From NCBI GenBank assembly GCA_023105745.1, contig JALGQZ010000006.1, positions 1,971,468 to 2,035,467 of the forward strand: a DNA stretch of 64,000 bases. The letters run 5' to 3'. The notes beneath the pieces are model-generated. The model was not told the DNA's origin, searched no databases, and saw only the letters and a list, made by a program, of their open reading frames with translations. The first letter of the stretch is position 1; each line of letters opens with the position of its first letter. Origin of the DNA: Austropuccinia psidii (Eukaryota > Basidiomycota > Pucciniomycetes > Pucciniales > Sphaerophragmiaceae). Positions 1 to 11,495 of the stretch are shown here, in pieces. The position numbers and the translations under genes are program-made.

Positions 1-981
1 GGTCTGTGGACTCAATTGATGATGAGGTTTTGATACCAACTGGGGTAGTTTTAGCTGTTGCCAAGAGGGTAAAACTACCCTTAAGATAAAACAATCATAA
101 TAAAAACAGTTTTAACTGGTTTATACGCCTCTGACACACATTCTGACGTGTTTTGAAGGCTCTAGGCCTGGTATTGCTATAGTAATGGCTGATTTAAGGG
201 TCTAAAATGGCTAAAAATGGCTAAAAATGGCTTAAACCAGCCCTTTTTGGTCTAAACTAGGGTTCAATGATGCCATAATTGGCTTTTTTGTTGTCAGACT
301 GTTTTTCCCGACTGACAAGAGTAAAATTTACTTTTGGAGTAAGAGAATTGATGGCTATAAAAGAATGTCTTCTTTGCCCCACTTTTCTCTTCATGTTAGA
401 ATCTTTTCCTTTTATTAATTACTTTAAACACTGTTAAACAATCAATCAAAGATTCCAACCACCACTTTTAAATCATTTTAATCCTTTTAACCACGTGAAA
501 AAATCATTATAATCATTGTTTGTAACTCTTATAATCATTTTTACCCCTGAACCACCCCAAAAGTGAATTAAAGCATCTTTCATCACTGTAAACTTTGTCA
601 CTTTGTTTCCAAATTCACTCTGGTCACTTTTGGGCGTGTTTTCTCTTTAATATTCTTTTTAAAAGACTTTGTTCTTTAATTAATTGCTTGAAGTTCTTTG
701 CTCAATTAATTCCAATTGAAATTGCTCTTGAAGAAATTTCTTTTGTAGCCTTAAAATATCTCTTGTAGAGTATTTTTTGGATAAATTTTTATTGTTGGTA
801 AAACAATAAATTTTTATAATATTATTGTTTTATACTAATAAAGTTATAAACAATAAAATTGGCGTGTTTTCTCTTAAAAATAATATTTCATACTATTTTT
901 AATTGAATTTTACCTTATACAAATTTTGAGGACAGGAAAAGTACTTGATTTTTAATCAAAGTTTCATATCCACACCTTACA
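1..981 (+). repeat. Family-A LTR, 3' part, cut by window start
   Basis: This is about half of a family-A LTR in sense orientation. It matches the reverse complement of the LTR at 25635-27459 and ends with the family terminus CACCTTACA at 981. The following bases (ATTATGAG...) are neither a primer-binding site nor element-internal sequence. It is therefore a solo LTR or the 3' LTR of an element lying to the left. The expected full length is about 1.83 kb, so roughly 850 bp lie outside the window. Confidence 0.88.
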
Positions 982-1225
982 ATTATGAGATTGGCGAGGG
1001 AGCGGCCTATCAAATCAGGGATGGTAATACAATCTCAGCCCAATTCAAAGAGTGAGGCAGTCGGAATAGCAGCGTGATTGGTAGATAATGGTGGGGTAAG
1101 GCAGAGGACAATATACACCAGGATTGGATGGTGTCGAGTGCGGGAGATGGGGTGTCTCACATGAAAAAGGGGTGAAGTGGATTATTTACGGAGGCATGCC
1201 ATCGTACATATGCCAGGTTTGTTGC
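982..1225. other. Flanking sequence, no gene seen
   Basis: This is unique-looking, moderately GC-rich sequence between the LTR end and the minisatellite. ATTAT at 982-986 would be the right target duplication of the LTR if it is a solo insertion; the left copy lies outside the window. Confidence 0.4.
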
Positions 1226-1850
1226 TCTTGTCCAGGATCCCAACGCTTCACACGCGAATGCTTATGATTGTGCAGGTTCCGACAATGCTAAAATTTCCTT
1301 ACGCCTATGCGGGCTACCAACGCTTCACACGCCAATCCTTACGCCTGTGCAGGTTCCCGACAGCTCACACGCCAATCTTTACGCCTGTGCAGGCTACCGA
1401 CGCTTCAAACGCCAATCCTTACGCCTGTGCAGGTTCCCGACAGCTCACACACCAATCCTTATGTCTGTGCAGGCTCCCGACAGCTCACACGCCAATCCTT
1501 AGGCTTGTGAAGGTTGCCAACAATGCTGACAATTTCTTACGCCTGTGCAGGCTCCCAAAAATTCACACGCCAATCCTTACACCTGTGCAGGCTCCCAACA
1601 GCTCACACGCGAATCCTTAGGCTTGTGAAGGATGCCAACAATGCTGACAATTTCTTACGCCTGTGCAGGCTCCCGACAATTCACACGCCAATCTTTTCAC
1701 CTGTGCAGGCTCCCGACAGCTCACACGCCAATCCTTACGCCTTTTCAGGCTCCCGACAGCTCACACGCCAATCCTTACGCCTTTTAAGGCTCCCTACAGC
1801 TCACACGCCAATCGTTACGCTTGTGAAGGTTCCCGACAATTTAAACAATT
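1226..1850. repeat. 40-bp minisatellite, about 15 units
   Basis: The unit is about 40 bp, with the core AATCCTTACGCCTGTGCAGG followed by TTCCCGACAGCTCACACGCC. Unit starts at 1334, 1374, 1414, 1454 and 1494 are exactly 40 bp apart; later units vary from 37 to 41 bp. A variant containing CAATGCTGACAATTTCTTACG recurs about 118 bp apart near 1520 and 1640, which hints at a three-unit higher-order repeat. The unit lacks stop codons in several frames, so long open frames here are by-products of the repeat and not genes. Confidence 0.9.
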
Positions 1851-2259
1851 CAATACATGACTAAGATTAATAGCGTGTGACCATAGGAACGGCAATTTCT
1901 CATGAATCTGGAGTGGATTGCTCACATGCCGGAACCTCCCGCTTTTTTACAGTTAAGATTTGATATGGCTCTAAAAAATGGAGGAAGAAAATATAGGAGG
2001 CAGGAATGGTGACTATTGGCGCATTTTTGGCAAAAGATTTTCTCACATACAAATACTAACTCAAACTTTTGGTGGGGCACTTATGAAAATTATTCTCACA
2101 CAATAGTAAATATGAATCATTGAGGAATTATAATAAATTCACGTGAACAAAGAACGTAAGAGAAATTGAAAATATCTTTCATTGAATACAAAAAATTTAT
2201 CTAAAGGAGTGTATTACAAAAGGTAAAAAGAGGAAAGAATACGATTTTTTTTGTGGATT
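1851..2259. other. Intergenic, no gene seen
   Basis: AT-rich sequence between the minisatellite and the stop codon of the minus-strand gene at 2260. It probably holds the 3' UTR of that gene. No repeat or RNA gene was recognised. Confidence 0.4.
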
Positions 2260-3711
2260 TTATTTTTCTAAGAATTTTGAGACTATCCCAGTGATGTCCT
2301 CCATTGGATAAGCCTCCATCGCCTCGCCAAGGAGGGAGTTTAGTTCCTCCCAGAATTCCCGGTGCATCTCATTTCGATGAGTTGCATCCACGAAAGGAAT
2401 CATGTGGAGCAACCGACGATGCTCCAACAAGATTCGGTTGATCGATTTGTGGACGATGGCTTGAGGAATCATTAGTATTGGGCGCAGGTCGGTGAATTCC
2501 TGGCGAGCGTCATCGTAGGAATGAGAGGAGCTTGGCACCGGGGGGGAGGAGGCGGTTGGGTTCTCGGCGGCAATGGGAGGGATATCTGGGGAAGGAACCA
2601 GGGTAGGAGTGGTGGGAGGGGGAACAGGAGGGGAAGGTGGCGGAGTTGGTGAAGAAGAAGGTGGAGGGGGAGGGGGAGGGGGTGATCCGACTGGCGTATT
2701 GTCGATGATGATAATCGAGCGGGGAGTGGCGGGACAAGCTGGAGATGGTCGAAGGAGGGGTGAGGAAAAGTTGAGTTGAGTTAAAAAAGTGAAATAGGGA
2801 CTTACCAAAAGGTTCCTCCGTTGATTGCGTAGGAGCCACCTCAGGTTGAGGCTCACGAGTCGCAATGTCCTCAGGTGGTTCGGAGGATGGACTCGGGCCA
2901 GGAATAGGTGGCTCATCGTGCTGGGAGGCTTCTACAAAAGGAGGAAGAGTCAGTTAACTTGATGCGAAAGTGAAAATGAGAAAAGAGAAAGTTGGCTGCT
3001 TACCGCGGAATAAGTCCTCAGACCATTGGGTGCCACTCGGGCCTGGAGTGGGTTGCCGCGGGGTTTGCTCGCAAGGCAAACTAGGAACGGGAGAGTCTTG
3101 TCGGGGGGGATTCGGGGGGTTTGGTTCTATGAGTAATGGAAAAAATTGAGTATTATTGCGTGAAGATAAATGAGATAAGGAGGAGAAAGAAAACTTACTT
3201 TGGCGTTTGAATCCCATCGGTGACAAGACATGGTGACGATCAGCCCAAGCTCGAATGTCCTCTTTCCATCGCCATACTTCATCGGCCGGATAATCACTTC
3301 GCTCTGGTCAAGGAGTGAAGTGACCATCGGATGGTGGCCTAGGAGGGGGGGTGGACAAATTGATGCTTGAGGGGACTGGGCTAATCGTCGTGAATCGTTC
3401 CCGCTGGCCTGTTTGGGGTCCCGGGGTCCATTCCCGCTCGGAAATTGTTTCATCATCATCGGCCACAAAGGAGTCCTGGCGAGGGCGTCTTGGGCGGGAA
3501 CTCCTCTGGCAGCGGGGTCGGAAGGGGCGGACGACGAACGAACATTTCTTGTGTGCTTGTCGGCAAGCATCACAAGCGTCGGTCGTCGTTGAGGAACGAA
3601 TGCAGGGGATACCCCGCTTGGTGCATAACGTGCACGACATCTAAAAACAAATCAAAACAGGTTAGTAACTGAATAGAAAGTAAGCAATCAAGAAAGAAAA
3701 GGAAGACATAC
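2260..3711 (-). pseudogene. Zn2Cys6-like cluster protein gene, nonsense codon in exon 1
   Basis: This is a minus-strand gene with good splice signals. A 5' UTR intron (3711-3641) has donor GTATGT, branch site TACTAAC and acceptor TTTTTAG directly before the ATG at 3640. Coding introns are 3198-3127, 3003-2932 and 2805-2739 (72, 72 and 67 nt), all GT...AG and phase-consistent, so the frame runs to the stop at 2260. The N-terminus has cysteines at residues 3, 6, 13, 23, 26 and 33, which is the CX2CX6CX9CX2CX6C spacing of fungal Zn2Cys6 DNA-binding clusters. The middle is rich in proline and serine with a run of eight prolines, and the last 100 residues look helical and globular. An in-frame TGA at 3310-3308 interrupts exon 1; the same frame reopens at once and continues to the first coding donor. 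It is one transition from CGA (Arg). The gene is therefore probably dead, unless the base is an assembly error or the codon is read through. It could be a transcription-factor-like protein or a transposon-associated gene. Confidence 0.68.
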
Positions 3712-4220
3712 GATGATTTATAATTTTAAAACGGAATTCAAATTAAAAAAGCGCTATTAGGAGGTTTTTAAAAGTCTAGAAGAGAGCCATGAAGAAAGGG
3801 AATTATTAATATCGGATCATAATGTTGACAAAAGCTTAATTGGATAAAACGTACAAAGTAGATAGAAGTGGGGTTCTGAAAGTATTAGCAGGAAAAACAA
3901 AAAGCGAGCAGGAAGGGGAGTGGGGTTAGTCGAGTGCGAAAGAAAAGACTGGAAAGGCAGGAAGACAAGGGGGAATACGCACAAGAAGGACAAACGCGGG
4001 TGAGGTTGAACGAAGTGGAGCGGGTGAGAGAGAAAGTGAAGTGCGTGTCGTGTGAAGATGGTCTTTTATACCATGGTGAAGCTGAGATGATCTCAGCAGT
4101 TTCAGCAGCCGCAAAAGTCTCAGCTTCAAGGCGTGTGGGCAAAATTGAAGCTGAGTCTCAGCGAATGCTGCAACTGAGAAATGAAATGCTCGCGTGAGGC
4201 AGAAGAACAATGGGGGTCTG
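3712..4220. other. Upstream region of the zinc-cluster gene
   Basis: This holds the first non-coding exon and presumably the promoter of the minus-strand gene ending at 3711. From about 4065 it becomes rich in the words GCTGAG and CTCAGC, which continue into the next repeat. Small open frames on both strands show no protein-like features. Confidence 0.35.
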
Positions 4221-4964
4221 GCTGAGTATTGCAATTTATTGAATTGTCAAGCTGAGTCAAATCCCCTTTGTTTCCTTAAATTGCCACCCAATCACCCAGG
4301 AGGGTGGTTGTGAGGCCCTTGTTGAATGTGCATTGTGGGTGCAATGCACAAGTGACCCATGCAGATATGCACCCGGTGCATTTGGTCACAAGTGACCGCG
4401 GCAAGATCACCGGCCTTATGGCCTGGTGATAGTATTTGAACAAAGGGGGGGCTGTAAGACAAGTGAATACAGCGTGAGCTTGCCTCAACCCATTGCTCAG
4501 GTTTGCTTTCGGGTCATAATTGAAATGCTCAGTGGCTGAACATTTTAATTGCACATTAATTGAACAATTGATATAACAAGATTAAATGCACCGCTGAGTA
4601 TTGCAATTTATTGAATTGTCAAGCTGAGTCAAATCCCCTTTGTTTCCTTAAATAGCCACCCGATCACCCAGGAGGGTGGTCGTGAGGCCCATGTTGAATG
4701 TGCATTTTGGGTGCAATGCACAAGTGACCCATGCAGAAAAGCACCCAGTGCATTTGGTCACAAGTGACCGCGGCGAGATTACCGGCCATATGGCCTGGTA
4801 ATAGTATGTGAACAAAGGGGGGGGCTGTAAGACAAGTGAATACAGCGTGAGCTTGCCTCGACCCATTGCTCAGGTTTGCTTTCGGGTCATAATTGAAATG
4901 CTCAGTGGCTGAACATTGGAATTGCACAGTGATTGAACTATAGATATAACAATATCAAATGCAT
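4221..4964. repeat. Two tandem copies of a 372-bp unit
   Basis: The unit starting GCTGAGTATTGCAATTTATT at 4221 recurs at 4593. Copies agree almost throughout, with scattered substitutions (for example ATTGCCACCCAATC against ATAGCCACCCGATC). Each copy carries an antisense open frame with a similar sequence; these frames arise from the duplication and are not supported as genes. The unit is rich in TGCTCAG/CTGAGCA words. Confidence 0.85.
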
Positions 4965-6690
4965 CATGCTGAGCCATTGCTCAGTCGTTTTTGTATGCTC
5001 GCACTCTGAGCATTTGGCACAGCATCGGATGACATTTCAGCCAGGTGCAGCATTTCACACGCTTTGGTGAAGTGCTCCAAACTGAGCCTTCCAGTGAGCT
5101 ATTGCAGAATTAGTTCATTCCATGGCTTTACTGAGCACTTTCACACGGTGCTTTTGACCATGACATGCTCAGCTTGTGTGTGCAAATCAGGTGAAACGCA
5201 ATGCTGAGCATGTGGCACATGAGCTACGTAAATGCAAACGATTGGAAGGTGCATGCACATTTGCTATATGCATGCAGGCTCAAGTAGTATTACACCTTCC
5301 TGATCTGTACAGTACAGTTGACACTGTAGTACGCAGTACACCTTTGTAAATGTGTACTGCGGGGCAGAGCAAAAAGCTGTTCAACAATGTAACATGCAAT
5401 CACGTCAAGCCATCGAGTCATATCTCTCACCTGCATCCCTTTGATGCACCTTGATGGACAGCTCTGCCTAACTACGGCACAGATGCACATGTAATCCAAG
5501 CTAATGTAAGTGGGTCATAATGGGATGACTTAATATTTGGGTCATACACAAAGAGTTGATTCACTCCGGTGCCATTGTTGGGGCAAACAATGACTGGCCC
5601 GCTTGTTCATTGTCGGGCAGCCACACGCTTTCATAAGCACCCCCGATGGGTCATACGCAGGCAACTTTCACACGCCTGGAAGACATTTTACTTCCAGTCT
5701 TCCAGCTGCCTATTTTCTTGGTCGGGTTGTCAGCTTGACTGCAGACGCTCACCCGCTTGCGCGTGGAAACCTGAGGCCAATCAGTGTGGATTTGCTTCAG
5801 CCTCATCCACATTAGAATAACAATCCCAGCCTATGATTGCTGAGGCTGGTCATGTTTGCATGGGTATCTCCCACCGAGGGTCATTTTCTTCACGTTCTCA
5901 CACGCCCCGCGCAAGTTGTGGCACCTGGCTTGCAGCCAAAAAATCCCTTGGGCGTGTGGCCTCTTTCTCCGGAGTTCTGTACGCGCGTGAGGCAAAGACC
6001 CGGATGCCAATCTCGGTGGATTAGTACTCGCCTCAAATGCCATAGGGGTGAATGTATATGTGGATCACGGCTCACGGCTGGCGCCCCCTTTGATCATCCC
6101 ACACATTCCCCCCTGAAAGCCCAGTATGCATCAGTCAGCAAAAAACTTCAGGCAAAACCAAAGTCATGTTCGGTGGCATGCCACCGAACATATCTCACCC
6201 GCCCACACACAAACATCCCCACAGTGAGATTGCCCTTTGAAACTGCCAACATTTCCCAGTAGGTCCCTGTGAACAATTAACCTGGGGAGGATACGCTCAT
6301 TGCTCGCTGTCACACCAGCGAACATGACTGCATGCCTCCAATATGCCCTCCACAATAAGTTGCTACAACCCACCCAATTTCGGATGTGCTAATGTCAACC
6401 TTGTTCCACCAAAGGTTTCGTAACTCGCTGCAGATCCAGCAGTCATAATGGTGCACCCACATTTTGGCCACCTTGCCTTGATATATGCCCCAAATCGGAT
6501 ATGAAAATTATGAGCCCAAGAGGCCCACCTCCATCAAGACCATGCACGTAACCACAGGCCATCCCCCTTTTGGCCTGTTGCTGCCACTCATATAAGTTCC
6601 CCACCTGCGCTTATTCCTCTTCATTCCCTTTAGCTAACCCTTTCCAATCATATAATTTGCAACTGTCCCCAAATAATTTAAAATAGCCAT
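4965..6690. other. Intergenic region with CTGAGC and CACACGCC words
   Basis: No gene is supported here. From 4965 to about 5230 the words CTGAGC and GCTCAG recur on both strands. From about 5560 to 6240 the words CACACGCC and GGCGTGTG recur, as in the two minisatellites. Several overlapping frames of 60-140 codons exist on both strands but have neither domains nor splice signals. The last 150 bp probably form the 5' flank of the helicase gene. Confidence 0.4.
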
Positions 6691-6691
6691 C

Positions 6692-9260
6692 ATGTCAACC
6701 CCTTCACAACCACTTTGCATTGGGATGATTAATATTCGTATTCAAATAAATAGTGATATAACCTTAAAGCCTGAGAATTCCCACTTAGGTTCTTGGATTA
6801 TCCTATGGCACAGTCAACACAACATATTCGTATATCTCCCCAATCACCAGCATGCTATTGGCTCTCTCCAGGGAACCCTTTCCCAAATGTTGATACCATT
6901 CCTTGGGGCACCAAAAGCGTTCATGCACTGTGGTCCTGGTGGGGCATGGATTGAAAATTGCCAATCCAATCCTACTCAAATATTATTTGTTGAGGGAGTA
7001 TTTATGACTGATGCCAATGATCCCTCCTCATCTCAGAAACCCAATCTAGCATTGATGTTCTTCACATGGTATCCAAACATTCTATTCATAATGGAAAGCT
7101 TTCGAACACAAGATTTCCAGCTTAAAATGCCCAAAGAATATGACTGTACTACTCATTGTCAATGTCAACTCTTTACTCCGACATTTCCCGCTTCAAACTC
7201 GACGCCTGCTTCATATCCTGCTGTTTCATCATTGATTTCCAAGCAAAAACTGATACAATTACCCAGTGGATCAGACCTCCCCATGATGACCCCGCCCCAT
7301 TCCATTATTCAAACCCCCCTCCTCCCTCATCAAAAGACCGGACTAGCTTTTCTCTGGGATCGAGAAATCCACAATGGCCAATCAGCCCGTAACCTTTGGG
7401 CAACCTCACCCCCAGGATCCACTTTTAATGCCAGGCACATCATTACAAACTAGGTCGTTAGCTCATTTGAATCCCTTTCGACCAATACCCCTCTTGGAGG
7501 ACTGCTTGCGGATGATATGGGATTAGGTAAAACCATTCAGGCCATTGCTCTAATTGGTACCTCCAAGGAGCGGATGATTGCAAACCCCCATCGCTCCACG
7601 CCCACCATGATCATCTGCCCCCCTCGCTTAATTACCAACTGGCAATCAGAAATATCCAAGCATGCTCAGGCTGGAGCGCTGCATTCCAAAATCTACCATG
7701 GTCCCACTCGTCACTCATTATCCCAAGCCGACATTTTAAAATATGATATCATCATCACTTCTTACAATAGTATCACCCAAGAATTTAAGCAAACCAATCC
7801 CTCTACATCATTCATTTTTCAAATCAATTGGCATCGTATAATCTTGGATGAAGCACAGTGAGTGGCTGAGCTTAAATGATTCAAATTACCTTTTATATCC
7901 AATAACCCTTGCCCCCTCTTATACCTATATTCGCTCTCAATACACTGCCACTCACCGTGCCATTAATAGCCTCCTTTCATCCCGTCGAATATGTTTAACG
8001 GGCACACCTATTCACAACACCATTTATGACCTTTTGGGCATAATATCATTCATCACTCAACCCCAGAGCGCCGATCAAGATAACTGGTCACCATTCATCC
8101 TGAGTAGTCTTTCAAAAGGTTGCAATGATATTTTGCATTTGGCATTGCGGCATTTAAGTTTCCGCCGCACCAAAACCACACATCTCGAATCCCTCCCCAC
8201 TATTAGCCATCATTATGAGCTGCTCCCACTCAACCCAACCATGCAGCAAGAATATTCCACATTATATGAAGAATTCCTATCATCCAAAAGCAAAGGACCA
8301 GGAGAGTTTTTCAGAAATATTAATAAGCTGTGAATATGTTGTAACCATCACATCATGCTTAACACAATTGCGGAGGCGGAGTTGGAAGACCCCGAGGGCA
8401 GGAGCACTCAGGATAACTCCCCAAGAATCACACGAACTATTGTGGATGTGGAAACATGCATGATGAGTAGTAAAATTGCACACCTCCTACAAAGCTTAAT
8501 GAAGAACAAACAAACAAGGTGTGGTCCGACGAAATCGGTGGTTTATACCCAATGGACCCAATTTCTAGATTTGTGCGTTAATTCTAATATGCATCCATTA
8601 CCAATTGACTCCATCTGACTTTTTTATATTGTAAAATTGGTATTGCTCTTGCCCATAACTCTATCCTTTCAGCACGAATTGATGGAACAATTACACCATG
8701 AGCGCAGGACAAGGCACTTGAGAATTTCTTCAATAATCCTGAATGTGAAGTACTCATTGCATCCATTGCCGCGGCTGGAACTGGCCTCAATATAGCTTGT
8801 GCTAATATAGTCTATTTAATGGTGAGGGGCCCCCCAAAATTCTCCTCTGATTTTCGGACCCTGACATCCACATTTCCAGGAGCCCAATTGGAACCCAGCC
8901 ATTGAGGCTCAGGCTGTTGATCGTCTACATCGTATTGGCCAACAACGACCTGTACAGGTCATCCACTATATCACTCCTCATTCAGTTGAGGTCAACATGT
9001 GGAAGGTACCTTTCAAGCTCATCTTTCACTTGATTGTATTACTATTCTGAAATCCTTCCTTATGGGAATGCCATATTCCAATCACCAATAGGTCCAAGAA
9101 AAGAAAAAATCATTAACTGCGTGAGCCTTACTGATATTATATAATTTGTGATTGACAAAGTTGATAACTCCTGTTGACTCTCTGGCACAGGTCCACAATT
9201 ATGAACACCATGAGCTGGATTGAACTTCTTCAATATTTCCTCAATGAAAATGAGCAATAG
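6692..9260 (+). pseudogene. SNF2-family helicase (Rad5/Rad16-like), decayed
   Basis: This is a multi-exon SNF2 ATPase. Exon 1 runs 6692-7857 and contains LLPHQKTGLAFL, the Walker A ADDMGLGKT, motif Ia with ICPPRLITNW, and motif II IILDEA(H), where the intron splits the His codon. The other exons are 7925-8572 (LTGTP motif III), 8635-8821 (motif V, AGTGLNIA), 8880-9005 (motif VI, DRLHRIGQQRP), 9092-9120 and 9191-9260, ending at TAG. No RING cysteines lie between the two helicase lobes, unlike Rad5 and Rad16. The damage seen is TAG at 7451-7453, TGA at 8331-8333 (within NKL*ICCNHH) and TGA at 8692-8694. Two acceptors lack AG: the intron 7858-7924 ends in AC and the intron 8573-8634 ends in AA. 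The stops are each one transition from Gln or Arg codons. The gene lies tail to tail with the 645-aa gene. Whether it is a host gene or transposon cargo cannot be told. Confidence 0.85.
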
Positions 9261-9433
9261 AGTATTATTGCTAAGGGAGACGGTGATACATTTCAATTCA
9301 TATGGTCTATATCCTAACATATTTAGCAAGTTGTTGCATCCTTAAGAGATAATAATCAGATTTTATTACACCTGCACAAATAATTCACAAAATTTTAATT
9401 TGTCACAGTGCTATACCGTGACAAATTACAAAG

Positions 9434-11495
9434 TTATTGCATAGCATCACCATTCGGCCTAATAACTGGCATGTCAAGTATCTTGAGGGCGCTAGTCTGC
9501 ATCTTACTACAGCCTTTGAGCCAATCTTGATTAAATACCTGAAACGATAGGCCTTCCGGAATATCACCATCATCTGTCGATCGTAATTCTGGCAATCTAT
9601 CAATAGTTTTTTTACCCTTTTTTTTAATCCGATTACAAAACTCTATGTCTCTATCCATTTTCAATACCAAATCATTAAATAACTGGGAGCGCCAGCGTAA
9701 TCCCACTTTGCGGTAAACTTGACGGCCATTTTCCAGTACCTCCTCAGTATCTGAGCATACTCGAGGGTCATTGAATTGTGATGCTAGGATGGGAAATTTA
9801 GCCGTATCACACCATTCACGATGGCGCTCACAGGTCTGCACATAATCAAGTAGATCATCATCAGACTTGGTCCACAATGAAGAAGAGATACAGTAACTAA
9901 CTCTTTGACAAATCTTTGCGAGCTTTTGATTCTCTTTCTTTTTTACCAAATACTCGGCATCCTTTTGAATAGACTTCCATTCTCTTTTCAAATAAGTGAA
10001 ATATCGCTCCATTAAAGCCGCCACGACCCCATAGTTGTTATGATCCTTGTTCCAACAGTAGTGATGATACTCAGTGCTGACAAGTGCGAGACGGAATGTA
10101 CGGTAAAACACCATAGACATCAGCTTGTTGAATGGATGTTGCCATGAGCTCTCCCAGTCCCAAGTGAATCGCTTTAGTCCTAGCTTGTGGAGCTCATTTT
10201 TGCAGTAGCTTTGGAAACCCTGAGACTGAACCTGTGTTGATGGCTCATTGAAAACATCCTCGGGGACATAACCGAGATGACCAGCAACTTGAATTGCAAT
10301 TTCACGCTCTTCTGTGCTGGGTGGTGCTGGTAGTGAGGAAAAATCCTTATCCCTAACTTTGAGTAGGAACAGGCAATGTGCGTGTACTGCTGATCTCATT
10401 CCATGGACATTCTCTGGAAGTTCTGCCTTCAGCCATTTTTGTTGCTCCTTCTGGCTTGCACGTTTTGCCACATTGTGAGCTTTGCGGGCCTGGTTCCTTT
10501 GCTGTCTGACCTCCAATTGTTCAAGCATACTCTGGGCAAGGCCCAGCTGAGGATGGGTGAACTCACTATTTGATTGAGTGCCTTTCTCATGCGCTGTTAA
10601 ATTGTCCCTCCTTGGTTCATCATTTCTTTCACTTTGAGTCGGAGACATGTTCTCATCCTCATCATCCACCATTTTTTCTCTTGATGAACTGGCATGAGAT
10701 GTTCTTGGTTTGGAGGCATATGGATGATGACGTCCAGTGACTTTCTCTTTATGGACCAGAGGTGAAGATGCATAAAGTTCATCACCTGCCATGCACATCA
10801 TCAGTTAACACATCAAAACATTAATGAAGACTGGTCATCCTCACTATCTTCAATTGGCTCCTGAGACCGGACTGACTTGCCTTTAGGTGCCATATCTAAC
10901 CCATGAAACAAACATATCAAATTGTGAATAAGTTTCTACTCCAAAATTCAAATGACTTACTTTGATGAAGCGTCAATCCTGGATTTCCCTCCGACAGACC
11001 GCTCCAAGTTACATTTTCCAAAGGTCTTTTTCGTCGCCCCCCATCAAGCGGCCTTTCATTGCCCACATGAACCTGAGATCCTGATGGAATATTGAGGGTT
11101 GGCTGTTTACTTTGGCCAAAGGGATCCTGGGATGGGACTGGATTCCGACCGGGATTAAGGAGGAACTCACGTGGAGATTTTGATTGGGGATTAGCGTGTG
11201 AGGAGATTTGAGGTGTGCCTTCTGGCCCCTGAGACACATGAATTTGTGTATTAGTGGGATTCGGGGGAATTGGAGTGACGGAAATATTTGGGATCGACCA
11301 AGTGCTTGAAGTTGAAGCCTTTGGATTGCCCACATCAATGTTAAGACCTGATACATTCATTGAGGATGTGATAGGGGTTGTGAGAGGAATGTTTGGACTC
11401 AATGGTGACTGTGTTTGAACATATTCTATGCTAGATTCACTATTTGAGTCATGAACAGAACCTGAACTGGATTTATGTGACTTGAAAGATGACAT
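9434..11495 (-). CDS. Unknown 645-aa protein, three exons, intact
   Basis: Three exons (11495-10961, 10895-10845, 10785-9434) total 1938 nt, or 646 codons with the stop, with no in-frame stop. Intron 10960-10896 is GTAAGT...GTTAG (65 nt). Intron 10844-10786 is GTGAGG...GGCAG (59 nt) with TTAAC and CTGAT as possible branch sites. Residues 1 to about 190 are rich in Ser, Pro and Thr and look disordered. GGRRKRPLENV near residue 155 could be a nuclear localisation signal. A Gln/Lys/Arg-rich helical stretch follows near residue 300. The last 330 residues look globular, with WDWESSWQHPFNKLMSMVFYR, a Lys/Glu-rich helix and a final LKILDMPVIRPN. I recognise no family. It diverges from the tnp2 transposase at 12456 and could be the second protein of that transposon, comparable to TnpA of En/Spm. 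That is inferred from position only. It is the only intact multi-exon gene in the window. Confidence 0.75.

Noticed and set aside
1177..1864. Overlapping open frames encoding ACAGSRQLTRQSL-like repeats
   Set aside because: They are translations of the 40-bp minisatellite in several frames, with no domain or splice signal.
4276..4927. Two similar antisense frames
   Set aside because: They are the same segment seen twice because of the 372-bp tandem duplication, with no other support.
5569..6373. Several frames of 60-140 codons on both strands
   Set aside because: They overlap each other, lack domains and lie in sequence rich in repeated words.
7858..7924. A non-canonical GT-AC intron in the helicase
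   Set aside because: A mutated AG acceptor in an already decayed gene is simpler; homologues would be needed to claim a real GT-AC intron.
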